Positions 9,217 to 17,504 of a stretch of 59,812 nucleotides of DNA are shown here, in pieces. A model generated the notes under the pieces. The model had not been told where the DNA came from, searched no databases, and was given only the letters and a program-made list of their open reading frames with translations. The stretch spans positions 1 through 59,812 of the forward strand of contig JAPOTI010000050.1 of assembly GCA_026709265.1 (NCBI GenBank), written 5' to 3'. The DNA comes from Paracoccaceae bacterium. GTDB lineage: Bacteria > Pseudomonadota > Alphaproteobacteria > Rhodobacterales > Rhodobacteraceae. Position 1 is the first letter of the stretch; each line of letters begins with the position of its first letter. A program made the translations under genes and the position numbers.

Positions 9217-9268
9217 CCGGGATGCCGGGTCAACCGCGGGGTGCGTCAGGTCGGCGTGGGTCGGTGGA

Positions 9269-9562
9269 TCAGGAGAACAGCGCCACTGCGCCGATGACGA
9301 GGGCGGTGCAGCCGAGGATCAGGGTGATTGTCCAGCGCTGATTGTCCTTGTCGCGCTTGACGGCTTCTGCATCGCGCTTGGCGGCATCTTCACGATGCGT
9401 GGCCATATCCGCGCGGAAACGATCAAGGGCCGCATTGGTCCGATCCAGCGCACTTTCATTCTGGGCTTGCATCGTCTTCATGCGTTCCTCCTGTGTTTTG
9501 ATCTCACCGTCCAATCGGGCGATCTGTTGGGCCAGATCGTGAATGTGGGGCGCGTCACTCAT
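9269..9562 (-). CDS. Small coiled-coil protein with C-terminal membrane anchor, copy 3
   Basis: 97 residues from ATG (a GTG one codon earlier is possible). The hydrophobic tail and the preceding KRDKDNQRWTIT match copies 1 and 2, but the N-terminal module is different: DIHDLAxQIARLxGEI-type (here HIHDLAQQIARLDGEI), as in copy 4. The middle (TQEERMKTMQAQNESALDRTNAALDRFR) is unique. Predicted continuous coiled coil then membrane helix. Function unknown. Confidence 0.72.
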   Translation of the reverse strand: MSDAPHIHDLAQQIARLDGEIKTQEERMKTMQAQNESALDRTNAALDRFRADMATHREDAAKRDAEAVKRDKDNQRWTITLILGCTALVIGAVALFS

Positions 9563-9569
9563 CACCGCA

Positions 9570-9597
9570 AACTAAGCCTTTAGGCTGCCCCGGTCAA
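9570..9597 (-). promoter_or_regulatory. Promoter of small coiled-coil gene copy 3 (predicted leaderless)
   Basis: Minus strand: -35 TTGACC (9592-9597), 16-base spacer, -10-like TTAGTT (9570-9575), seven bases to the ATG at 9562. The -10 is weaker than in copies 1 and 2 but the spacing is conserved. Confidence 0.5.
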
Positions 9598-9623
9598 TCA
9601 CGTTCCCGCCCACACATTCCCGC

Positions 9624-9661
9624 CTGTACTTGATCAAACACATGTGAGATTCTGAGCGGCT
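9624..9661 (+). repeat. 38-base repeat, left copy (inverted partner at 29755-29792)
   Basis: Begins CTGTAC, contains ACACATGTGAGATTCTGAG and ends GCGGCT. Its inverted copy at 29755-29792 matches at 36 of 38 positions. Both lie on the upstream side of a coiled-coil gene with the DIHDLA module (copy 3 here, copy 4 there). Repeat copy B follows at once. Confidence 0.7.
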
Positions 9662-9686
9662 ATGGCGCGTCAATCGACCTGAGAAT
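9661..9686 (+). repeat. Interspersed repeat copy B
   Basis: TATGGCGCGTCAATCGACCT and the following GAGAAT match copy A with two differences (second base, and G for A at position 16). Same orientation as copy A. Confidence 0.55.
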
Positions 9687-10111
9687 CCATTATGATCGTC
9701 CCAGTGGAGAGATGATTGTTGTTTGCCGGAATACGCAGGCCAATGAAATCAGGAATACAGCCCGAGCTTCGACGCGGCACACCTGTTCAACCGTACGGCT
9801 TTCCTCATTTTTCATGGCAATCAACTCGGCTGTGAGTCCACAAATATCATGGCCGCGGACAAATGTCCGTGACGACATAAACCAGCCATGTCTTGGACGG
9901 GGAAATATCCCGTCCGTGGCGCCCTGTTGAACATGGAATCGGGCTGGGTCATGCAGCCAAAGTATCAGAGTCCTACTAACCGCCTTGATTCTGACCTTCT
10001 GTGAAGGTTAAGATTCCGGTATGTTCGATCACGTCGCCATGGATATAAGGTGATTGCCTGAGTGACCCGGGGCAACAGTCATAAATTCAATATCAAGACG
10101 ATGAGTTGTTA
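9687..10111. other. Intergenic region upstream of the SulP gene
   Basis: No gene recognised. Contains a small perfect hairpin ACCTTC-TGT-GAAGGT (9994-10008) about 105 bases before the SulP start, which could be an operator or attenuator; nothing else was identified. Confidence 0.4.
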
Positions 10112-11755
10112 ATGACCGCTTCCCGCTGGCACAGTGCATTCATTCCGTCCCTTTTTGACAGGATGCGGGTTGAGAAAAATCCGCCATATTGCTGGGCAAC
10201 CTTCGCGGCCGATCTTAAAGCGGGTCTGATCCTGCTGCTGATACAAATTCCATTCGCGATGGGCATCGGCGTTGTCTCGGGGATGGGAATCCCTGCCGCA
10301 CTCTATTGCATGGTGATCGTTGGAATCGTCGGTGCGTTGCTCGGCGGCACCCGGTCAATGGTCAGTGGTCCATCGGTTGCGGTGGCCGTCATCGTCGGTT
10401 CGATATTGGCAACAGGCAATATCAGCATGTTCGAGCTGTCGGTCATCGTGATCATCTCCGGTGTGATGCAGCTTGTGCTCGGGGTCGCGGGAATCGGCCG
10501 GTTTATGGCCTACTTGCCCCATATCGTGTTAACCGGATTCATCTCAGGGATCGGGCTTTTCCTGATCTGGTCGCAGGCGTGGAAACTTGTCCGGATGGGA
10601 ATGCCGGACATCATCATCGCCGGCATTTGCATGTCTGTGATTCTGTTCTGGCCACGTCGTATCAATCGATTCCTGCCGGCCCAACTCGTGGGTGTGGCTG
10701 CTGCCTGGGGCGTATCTGCTGTCTGGCTGCCGGGAAGTGTCCTGCTGGGGAAGTTGCCAACCGGGCTTCCTGACATTGTCATCGGCATACCATCGCTGAA
10801 CTTCCTGCCCCAAGCCATGATGCCAGCCTTACTGATAGCCGTCATCGGTTCTGCCTATTCGCTGATGATTGCTCATTCCGTCGACTCGTTGACCGGTGCA
10901 CGGCACAACCCGAATCGGCAACTTGCTGCAACTGGCGTCGCCAACATGGCGGCGGGTGTGTTTGGAGCGGTTCCCGGAAGCGGGCAATTCGGTGCGATGG
11001 GAACAGTGCTTGCCGGTGGGAAGACGGTTGTCACCGGAGTCATCGTTTCCGTGCTGACCGCAATATTTGCGTTCGGTTTTGGGCCATATTTGGCATCGCT
11101 TCCACTGGCGGCCATTCTTTCATTATTGATTTGGATGGGCTGGGGGCTCATTGATCGTCAATTGGCCAAACGCGTGTTCCGCATTGAGGCCCGCTATGGT
11201 TGGGTCTTTGCCGTGACAATGATCATTTCAGCGGCGGGTGAACCACTGACGGCTGTTGTCTGCGGGATGATTGCTGCGGTGATCGGTAATGCCATCGCCC
11301 TTGAAACTGTTGAGCGCGACAGCGTGTTGTCGGTTCCCCTGATGGATTCAACCCTGATGCCGGACTCCGAAATTGGCGAACATGACCCGTTTTCTGCACG
11401 GACCGGACTTCTCGCCCTACGCGGCTCCTTTACCGTGGCGTCGTCACGCAAACTCGCCGAACTGCTTGAAGGCGATATCCGTGACCATGAAGTGGTCATC
11501 TTTGACCTGTCCGAGATGACCCATACAGACGACAGTTCATCCCATCTCTTGAAGATATTGCTTACCAAGTCCGGGTCCTTGGGGATCGAAGTCATTGTTT
11601 GCGGCGTGCCTGAGCACCTTCGCCCGTCATTCGATGCTTTCGACGTTTTGCATGATGTCCCGGATGAGCGTCTTGTCGGAACTCAGGAAGAGGCGCGGGA
11701 AATCGCCGCCAGCCTGCTGAAATTGTCAACGAATTCGGCCGTCCAAGGACCGTGA
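10112..11755 (+). CDS. SulP-family anion permease with STAS domain
   Basis: 547 residues from ATG (the frame extends two codons upstream to a TTG). About eleven hydrophobic segments cover residues 30-400, beginning with the typical LKAGLILLLIQIPFAMGIGV and including the SulP signature-like GGTRSMVSGPSVAVAV. The C-terminus (about 430-535) is a STAS domain with VVIFDLSEMTHTDDSSS. SulP proteins import sulfate, bicarbonate or dicarboxylates; the substrate cannot be told from sequence. It sits inside the insert that separates pilR from pilS and has no evident link to pilus function, so it probably arrived with the insert. Confidence 0.88.
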   Translation: MTASRWHSAFIPSLFDRMRVEKNPPYCWATFAADLKAGLILLLIQIPFAMGIGVVSGMGIPAALYCMVIVGIVGALLGGTRSMVSGPSVAVAVIVGSILATGNISMFELSVIVIISGVMQLVLGVAGIGRFMAYLPHIVLTGFISGIGLFLIWSQAWKLVRMGMPDIIIAGICMSVILFWPRRINRFLPAQLVGVAAAWGVSAVWLPGSVLLGKLPTGLPDIVIGIPSLNFLPQAMMPALLIAVIGSAYSLMIAHSVDSLTGARHNPNRQLAATGVANMAAGVFGAVPGSGQFGAMGTVLAGGKTVVTGVIVSVLTAIFAFGFGPYLASLPLAAILSLLIWMGWGLIDRQLAKRVFRIEARYGWVFAVTMIISAAGEPLTAVVCGMIAAVIGNAIALETVERDSVLSVPLMDSTLMPDSEIGEHDPFSARTGLLALRGSFTVASSRKLAELLEGDIRDHEVVIFDLSEMTHTDDSSSHLLKILLTKSGSLGIEVIVCGVPEHLRPSFDAFDVLHDVPDERLVGTQEEAREIAASLLKLSTNSAVQGP

Positions 11756-12125
11756 GCCGGCGCAGATTTCGGCAGCAATTGTCATGCGATTCGGCGCCTC
11801 CTCAGATGTCACTGGTGTTTGGAATATCAGCGGCACGGATTGCGGCCACAGATGCAGGGCGCGAGCATGACCAAGGTGTGACTGGAGAGCATGCCTGTCA
11901 GACATGTCCACGTCTCGGTGCATGGGTTGGCGGTCCAACAGGCATATTTGGTGACAATCCAGCCTTGTCTCTTGCCCGGCGCAACACGCCCACCAGCTTT
12001 CCACAGGAATTCATCAATGATGTGATTTCGCCCGGGTGAACTTTCTCCACTACAGCCGAATGTGCAGGGGTCGCCAATGCCTGATGACAGTGAGAGTCAC
12101 AGGCCGGCACCCATGAGGAGATCAA
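11756..12125. other. Junction between SulP and the prepilin gene
   Basis: 370 bases with no recognisable gene on either strand. The right border of the accessory insert should lie here; no matching terminal repeat was found. GAGGAG at 12115-12120 is the ribosome site of pilS. Confidence 0.4.
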
Positions 12126-12719
12126 ATGAGACAAGAAATCAAGCGCGCCCAAATCGGCGTCCAACGCAGACATCGCGCTGAGCGCGGCGCCACGCTGATC
12201 GAAGCGGTTCTGTTTACGGTCATTGCTCTCGGTCTCGTGACTGGTGGGGTGGTGCTCTATGAACAGGCCACAAAATCGGCGCGAACCAATGAAACCGTCC
12301 GCATGCTGACCTCACTGCAATCGCAGGTGCGGGCGCTGTTCCAGTCACAGGCAAGTTTTGGCACGGCCGACCTGGCATCCGTGCTGATTGCCGCCAATGC
12401 CATGCCGTCGGCATTCCAGAAAGACAGCAATTCCGACGGAGACAATGACGCTCTTGTCAGTCCCTTTGGCAGCGATGTCACGGTCACCGGCGCGACATCC
12501 AGCTTCACGGTCGAGATTGAGGATGTACCGGTGGACATCTGCGCACGCGTGGTGGCTTTTGATGCCTCCGGCAATGGATTGGCAGGGACCGGGATTATTT
12601 CCGTATCGGACGGGACTGCGACTGACAGTGATGGAATGACATCAGCGCAAGCAGCCACCTTCTGTACCACCAATGACTCGGGCGGCGAAGTCGCGCTGAC
12701 CTGGACATTCGGGAAGTAA
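12126..12719 (+). CDS. pilS: PilS-type prepilin (type IVb major pilin)
   Basis: 197 residues. A basic leader of about 20 residues ends at the prepilin-peptidase site ERG/ATLIEAVLF, followed by the hydrophobic N-terminal helix (LIEAVLFTVIALGLVTGG) with the family's Glu at mature position 5. The globular part has two cysteine-bearing regions (DICARVVAF and AATFCTTN) near the C-terminus, as in type IVb pilins, where they usually form the D-region disulfide. Strong GAGGAG site. No prepilin peptidase is present in the window. Followed by a hairpin and then dotI, so pilin and secretion-core genes are probably co-transcribed with attenuation between. Confidence 0.85.
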   Translation: MRQEIKRAQIGVQRRHRAERGATLIEAVLFTVIALGLVTGGVVLYEQATKSARTNETVRMLTSLQSQVRALFQSQASFGTADLASVLIAANAMPSAFQKDSNSDGDNDALVSPFGSDVTVTGATSSFTVEIEDVPVDICARVVAFDASGNGLAGTGIISVSDGTATDSDGMTSAQAATFCTTNDSGGEVALTWTFGK

Positions 12720-12726
12720 ATCGCGC

Positions 12727-12782
12727 GGGCTGGCACGCACGGAGGGCCGTTCAGGCCCACGTTCGGCACAATGTGCCAGCCC
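12727..12782 (+). terminator. Nested hairpin between pilS and dotI (attenuator-like)
   Basis: Perfect 10-base inverted repeat GGGCTGGCAC (12727-12736) and GTGCCAGCCC (12773-12782) encloses a second short hairpin GGGCC-GTTCA-GGCCC. There is no T-run, so it is more likely an mRNA-stabilising or attenuating structure after the abundant pilin message than a full terminator. Confidence 0.5.
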
Positions 12783-12803
12783 ACATCATCGATTTCATTG
12801 GAG

Positions 12804-13460
12804 ATGTTCTTGGCACCACGTTACGGCGAAGCCGAATATGCGCGTTTGCGCTACGAAACCTGGATGCGCAGTCATTTGCGCATGACCTACGTGGTTCTTG
12901 CGATGCTGATCGTGACCGCGATTGCGGTGAGTGCCGCCGTCTGGGCAATCGCGGCAAAGCCGGAACCGCGTTATTTCGCTGCGCATGAGAATGGCGGAAT
13001 CCTGCCACTCGTCCCCGTGTCCATTCCTTTCCTGTCGGATGGCGAAGTGACCAATTTTGCGGTGCAGGCGGTAACGCGGTCCCTGACCATGGATTTTGCC
13101 AATTGGCGGAGCGATCTGACTGGAGCGTCGAAATATTTCGAACGTCCGGCGGGGTGGAACAGCTTTCTGGATGCCTTGGAAAAGTCGGGAATGCTGAGTT
13201 ACATCCGCGAGAATCGGCTTGTTTCAACAGCTGTCGCCAATGGTGCCGTTATCGTTCAAGCCGGGCCGGATCGACAGAAACGCTACAGCTGGGCCGTGCA
13301 AATCCCTCTGACCATGACCTATGAATCGGCGAGCGAACTCAGTCGAGACAATCTTGTGGCCGACGTCCAGGTATCGCGGTTGCCCACCTGGGAAATTCCC
13401 GAAGCCGTGGGAATCACGCGGATCGTCGTTCGTCCAGGGCGCATGGGAGAGAATTCATGA
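12804..13460 (+). CDS. dotI: DotI/IcmL (TraM) inner-membrane protein of type IVB secretion
   Basis: 218 residues from the ATG at 12804; an ATG at 12771 would add 11 residues but lies within the hairpin, and neither has an ideal ribosome site. One membrane segment near the N-terminus (MTYVVLAMLIVTAIAVSAAV) then a periplasmic domain with the family's pattern: PEPRYFA, ILPLVPVSIPFLSDGEV, AVTRSLTMDFANWR, and RYSWAVQIPLTMTYESA. DotI and its partner DotJ form a ring beneath the core complex in Legionella; TraM is the IncI equivalent. The gene overlaps dotH by four bases. Confidence 0.88.
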   Translation: MFLAPRYGEAEYARLRYETWMRSHLRMTYVVLAMLIVTAIAVSAAVWAIAAKPEPRYFAAHENGGILPLVPVSIPFLSDGEVTNFAVQAVTRSLTMDFANWRSDLTGASKYFERPAGWNSFLDALEKSGMLSYIRENRLVSTAVANGAVIVQAGPDRQKRYSWAVQIPLTMTYESASELSRDNLVADVQVSRLPTWEIPEAVGITRIVVRPGRMGENS

Positions 13461-14389
13461 CGTCCATCTCGTGGGGATGGAAGCGGACCATTCTGGCCAT
13501 ATTCTGCCTCGCAGCTTCAACAGTTTATGGGCAGGACATATCTGGCGCAGACGCGCAATCGGATGATGCGCAAGCGGCTGTAGCCGGACCAATGCTGGAT
13601 GCCAGTCTTCCGGATGCGCGTGATCTGGGATTTGACTCGGCTCTTGAAACCGTCTTTCCCATGACGCCAGACATGGTGCGCCGTTTCCGTGGTGCCTTCG
13701 ATGACAATGAGAAAGCGGTTTTTGAGCGGCCTTATCCAAAGACTCTCGATGATGCCGCCCTGGTGACGCTAGAGCCCGGAGAGGAACCCATCGAATTACG
13801 CGTGGCGCCGGGAATTGCTTCTGTCATTGGCATCTATGATGCCACCGGACGACCGTGGCCCGTGCGGCAATATGTCTTGGGTGACAATAAGAATTTTGAA
13901 GTTGCCCAGCTGGGTGAAACCGCAAGTGCCATTGTCGTTTCACCATTGGCCCGGGTCGGCTGGACCAACCTTGTCATGGCCCTGGCCGGAGAGGAATCTC
14001 CGCTGGTCGCAAAGATTGTTATTGACAGTCACAAGGCACATTTCAAACAAACTGTTCAAATCATGAAAGCGGGTCCCAATGCGGTTGACCTTGCACTGGC
14101 TGATACCGACAGGCTCCCTTCTCCCGGGGATCGCCAAATGATTGCGACCCTGATGGGCGCAGATATCAGTGGCAACGCGACACCAGTTCCCGTGTCAGGA
14201 GTCGATGCCCTGGCATGGGCGGTTGGTGAACAGCTCTATGTGCGGAGTCAGCACGCATTGCTGTCCCCGCCTTACTGGTCGTCATTGGCGGGACCAGGGG
14301 GTGTTCAGGCCTACAGGCTTGATATGCATCCTGCGCTTCTGTTTTCCGTTGATGGCCGTGTCATACAAGCCATTCTGGACTTACCTTGA
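13457..14389 (+). CDS. dotH: DotH/IcmK (TraN) core-complex protein of type IVB secretion
   Basis: 310 residues, ATGA overlap with dotI, GGGAGAG ribosome site. Signal peptide ending about STVYGQD. The conserved region runs from ALETVFPMTPDMVRRFRGAFDD through PIELRVAPGIASVIGIYDATGRPWPV to VLGDNKNFEV, the DotH family signature. DotH forms part of the outer-membrane core with DotC, DotD and DotG; it is the functional counterpart of VirB9. No DotC or DotD lipoprotein gene is seen in the window. Confidence 0.88.
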   Translation: MTSISWGWKRTILAIFCLAASTVYGQDISGADAQSDDAQAAVAGPMLDASLPDARDLGFDSALETVFPMTPDMVRRFRGAFDDNEKAVFERPYPKTLDDAALVTLEPGEEPIELRVAPGIASVIGIYDATGRPWPVRQYVLGDNKNFEVAQLGETASAIVVSPLARVGWTNLVMALAGEESPLVAKIVIDSHKAHFKQTVQIMKAGPNAVDLALADTDRLPSPGDRQMIATLMGADISGNATPVPVSGVDALAWAVGEQLYVRSQHALLSPPYWSSLAGPGGVQAYRLDMHPALLFSVDGRVIQAILDLP

Positions 14390-14476
14390 TTCCATGGTCG
14401 TGTTGTCCGGGGGTGACCGCCAACATGGAGGTGGCGATTTGAGTTCGGGGACTCTCCGAAATCTTTGGGGAGCTGC

Positions 14477-15808
14477 ATGCAGATGCTGAGATCGCTACGG
14501 CAATTGTTCAATGCTGCCCGCCTCAACCACGGGGAAACCTGGCAGAGCGAGTCTCCTCAACCACAGGAACAATCCGCGACGTCGATCTCCGCCACCACGA
14601 ACTATCGACGCTGGCTATTCAAGGGAGATCAGAGCCAGCAATATTTGGCTTTGATGCGGCAACTTGCCATGGGACTCGGAGTTGCCAGCGTCATTGGATT
14701 GACAGTGTATCTGGTATTGAGTCCGGCACCCACCGATCCGTCAAAGCTTATGCGGGTTCCCAATATGGATGCCACACCCGGCGGTGACCGCCAAAGGGAG
14801 TCGCAGCGATATCGGGAGACATTGCGCCAATCCAACCTCAATCGTGCGGCCGAAGCCGATCATACCGGGGGTTGGTTCATGTCTGTTCCCGAAGGCCTGC
14901 CAGCACGCACGGATGCACAGAAACAGGAGGTTGAAAATACATCTGTCCATTCACCATCCATAACGGCGATTGAAGCCGCGCAGCAGGTTGCCGCCGCCAC
15001 GGAATCCACGCTCCTTCAGGAACCGGCGGCGACCGAAGATGCTGATGTCGTCAAACCCGTGCCCCCACGCTCTCCTCAGGCCACGGAAAATCCGTTTCAT
15101 GGTGCCATTCTGCGGCAAATGACAGCTGTCACGCAGGGGTTGCAAATCACCGGGACAGGGGGTGCCGTGCTGATCACCGATGCGAATATTCAAGATATGG
15201 CTTGGCAGGAGAGTGACATCCAGACCCACACTGCCAACACGTCACCAATCGCCACCTCTTCTGTCATCGCGTCAGGAGATATCCTGCAAGGTGAAGTGAT
15301 CAGCCTGATCGACTCAGATGTGGCCGCGCCAGTTGTCGTGCGCCTGACATCCGGCCCCTATGTCGGCAGCACGCTCATCGGACGGTTCATGGCGAACAGT
15401 TTGGCAGGCGGCATGCTCATTGAATTTGAGCGACTGGCATTGGCTGCGGGCAAGGAAATCACAGTGCAGGCCGTCGCTCTTGATCCGGTGACACGGGGTG
15501 TTGCAGTTCAAGGGGAAATCAACCCGCGACTGGGTCAACGATACGGCCCACTATTGGTATCGGCCTTTGTCTCCGGATTCGCAGCCAATGCCGCGCGCCC
15601 GACAACGACAATCATCGAAACAGCCAACCGCCAGATCGCTACGACGGCACAACCGCGTGTTGAGGACAGTGTCATTGCCGGGGTAGGTCAGGCGGCCAAT
15701 GCCGCCGCCGCCGATCTGACTGCAGCGGCGCCCAGGACGCCCCGAATCCGAATCCTGCCCGGGCAGTCGATAGACATCCTGTTCCTGTCGTCCGTTACCC
15801 TTCCCTAA
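14477..15808 (+). CDS. dotG: DotG/IcmE (TraO) channel protein of type IVB secretion
   Basis: 443 residues from the ATG five bases after GGGGAG. One membrane segment (about residues 66-84, LGVASVIGLTVYLVLSP), a disordered linker, then a VirB10/TrbI-like C-terminal domain: GDILQGEVISLIDSDVAAPV, GPYVGSTLIGRF, EFERLALAAGKEI and a final PGQSIDILFLSSV. DotG spans both membranes and forms the inner channel. It lacks the long pentapeptide-like repeat region of Legionella DotG, so it resembles the shorter conjugative TraO form. Fifth of the six consecutive + strand genes after the insert's SulP (pilS to dotE). Confidence 0.88.
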   Translation: MQMLRSLRQLFNAARLNHGETWQSESPQPQEQSATSISATTNYRRWLFKGDQSQQYLALMRQLAMGLGVASVIGLTVYLVLSPAPTDPSKLMRVPNMDATPGGDRQRESQRYRETLRQSNLNRAAEADHTGGWFMSVPEGLPARTDAQKQEVENTSVHSPSITAIEAAQQVAAATESTLLQEPAATEDADVVKPVPPRSPQATENPFHGAILRQMTAVTQGLQITGTGGAVLITDANIQDMAWQESDIQTHTANTSPIATSSVIASGDILQGEVISLIDSDVAAPVVVRLTSGPYVGSTLIGRFMANSLAGGMLIEFERLALAAGKEITVQAVALDPVTRGVAVQGEINPRLGQRYGPLLVSAFVSGFAANAARPTTTIIETANRQIATTAQPRVEDSVIAGVGQAANAAAADLTAAAPRTPRIRILPGQSIDILFLSSVTLP

Positions 15809-15826
15809 CCCGAATTGGAGTCAGTT

Positions 15827-17491
15827 ATGACACGTCCAGACAAAGCGTCACAACCAGATCAAGACCTGCATGCTGAAATGGACTCAAGCCGTGATCAAGG
15901 CCATGAGACTTTATCGGAACCTGAATGGCGCGAATGGGTCGAGTTTGAGCCACAGCCTGACCCCATTTCCCAACCACAAATGATCAAACTGCAGCGCGAA
16001 TCCGAGAGGGATCACAGTCAGCATGGAAGCCATCAAATGGAATCTGCAAATCCGACGAAACCTCATCAGGTTGTTCAGTCTGATGAATTGCCTGACGCAT
16101 CAGGATGGCCTCATCCACGAACGCCAATGGAGCCCGCGCACGATGCTGCGCAAGCTGACAGAAGCCATCATCCGGTCAATCCGGGATGTTCAGCACCGCC
16201 CCATCTCACCGCTGCGCAGGCGCGGCAGCACAAGAGATCAGCCGCTCTGCCAGATGATGGATCCCGATCGATCGATCAGGACTCAGATGATTATGGACAC
16301 GGGCAAGCTCAATCTGATCATCTGGCAGACTCGTATGATTGGCCGGAACAAGGGCTGACAAAGGGGACGGCTCCTGATGCAGCTATCGCTGGCGCGGCGG
16401 AAACTGATGCGCCACAGGTTGGATATGAGAGGAGAGGACAGCGCCCCATCACGAGTTCAAACCGCCGTTTTGCCCGGCTGACGCACTGGAGCAGGAATCT
16501 GGGCCTCGCCATTCTTGTCATTGTCGCTGCTGGTTTCGCCGCTGTGGGATACTTTGCGGGTCATCTTAATGTTGATATTTCACCAATCGAGACGTCGGAA
16601 TTTTTGCCCGCAGAAGATTTTTCTGTTCCTGGTCAGTCACATTCAGAGTTCAAGACGCCTGTTCCCTTGTCCCAAGAAATCAGTGTGCTGACAGATCCGA
16701 GAGGAGAAAAATTACGACAAGACAACCAACCGAATTTTGTTTTTCGATTGAAGACCGAAGATCCTGGTCAACAGATTCAACCACTGGGCAACGACGATAT
16801 CCAACTCTGGAACCGCTTCTTTGAGAATGTGATGCTTCATCCGCCAGCAGCTGCGACGAATGGTGAGAAATTTGACGCATTACAAGCAGCGTTCGGAGCA
16901 CAGCAGGGCTCTGAATTATCGGGCGAGTCAGGGGTCAATTTGTCTCCATCTGCACCCCAAACCATGGATATAGAATTGGTGAACACGGACGTGATGCGAT
17001 CGAAGGATCCAGACGTGTCGGCAGAGTTCCGAGCACATCATACCAAGATCGATTCCGCATTGATGACACGGGATCTCATGCATCCTGCAAAGATCGATGT
17101 GTCACTGGTTTCAAGAATCCAGAAGTTGGAAAATCAAGTCAAGAAACTTGAGCGTGAATTGTCCGACCTGCAGCCTGCGCAATCACAGGCTGACCCGAGT
17201 CTGCTGTCTGAGCAACCACTCACATTCGGAGGTGACGACTGGACCTATAGCGAAGGGGAGGCAGTGATGGGGCCAGGTGAAACCACGTCATCAGTGACGC
17301 CAACCGCCGCAGAGACTGTTACCGGTTCTCAAATGCCAGTGACCATGGCTGGCAAGTCACCACATGCACCGCTGCACAGGGTTCAGATCGGCGATCAGAT
17401 CAAGGGCTATGGGACGGTCACTGATATTGTGCGTTTTGACGGTGGCGGGCGCATGCTGGTGACCGAAGACGGAGCCGTCTATGTGAATTGA
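15827..17491 (+). CDS. DotF/IcmG-like (TraP-like) membrane protein with long hydrophilic N-terminus
   Basis: 554 residues; ATG five bases after GGAGT. About 220 N-terminal residues are hydrophilic and rich in Gln, His, Ser and Asp, one membrane helix follows (LGLAILVIVAAGFAAVGYF), then a periplasmic part with a coiled coil (VSRIQKLENQVKKLEREL) and a compact C-terminal domain (HRVQIGDQIKGYGTVTDIV). Topology, coiled coil and position between dotG and dotE fit DotF/IcmG, but it is about twice the usual size and the sequence match is weak, so the call is mainly by position. The terminal domain resembles the PilP/GspC-type docking fold; that is inference. Confidence 0.6.
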   Translation: MTRPDKASQPDQDLHAEMDSSRDQGHETLSEPEWREWVEFEPQPDPISQPQMIKLQRESERDHSQHGSHQMESANPTKPHQVVQSDELPDASGWPHPRTPMEPAHDAAQADRSHHPVNPGCSAPPHLTAAQARQHKRSAALPDDGSRSIDQDSDDYGHGQAQSDHLADSYDWPEQGLTKGTAPDAAIAGAAETDAPQVGYERRGQRPITSSNRRFARLTHWSRNLGLAILVIVAAGFAAVGYFAGHLNVDISPIETSEFLPAEDFSVPGQSHSEFKTPVPLSQEISVLTDPRGEKLRQDNQPNFVFRLKTEDPGQQIQPLGNDDIQLWNRFFENVMLHPPAAATNGEKFDALQAAFGAQQGSELSGESGVNLSPSAPQTMDIELVNTDVMRSKDPDVSAEFRAHHTKIDSALMTRDLMHPAKIDVSLVSRIQKLENQVKKLERELSDLQPAQSQADPSLLSEQPLTFGGDDWTYSEGEAVMGPGETTSSVTPTAAETVTGSQMPVTMAGKSPHAPLHRVQIGDQIKGYGTVTDIVRFDGGGRMLVTEDGAVYVN

Positions 17492-17504
17492 TCCGAGGTT
17501 CAGA

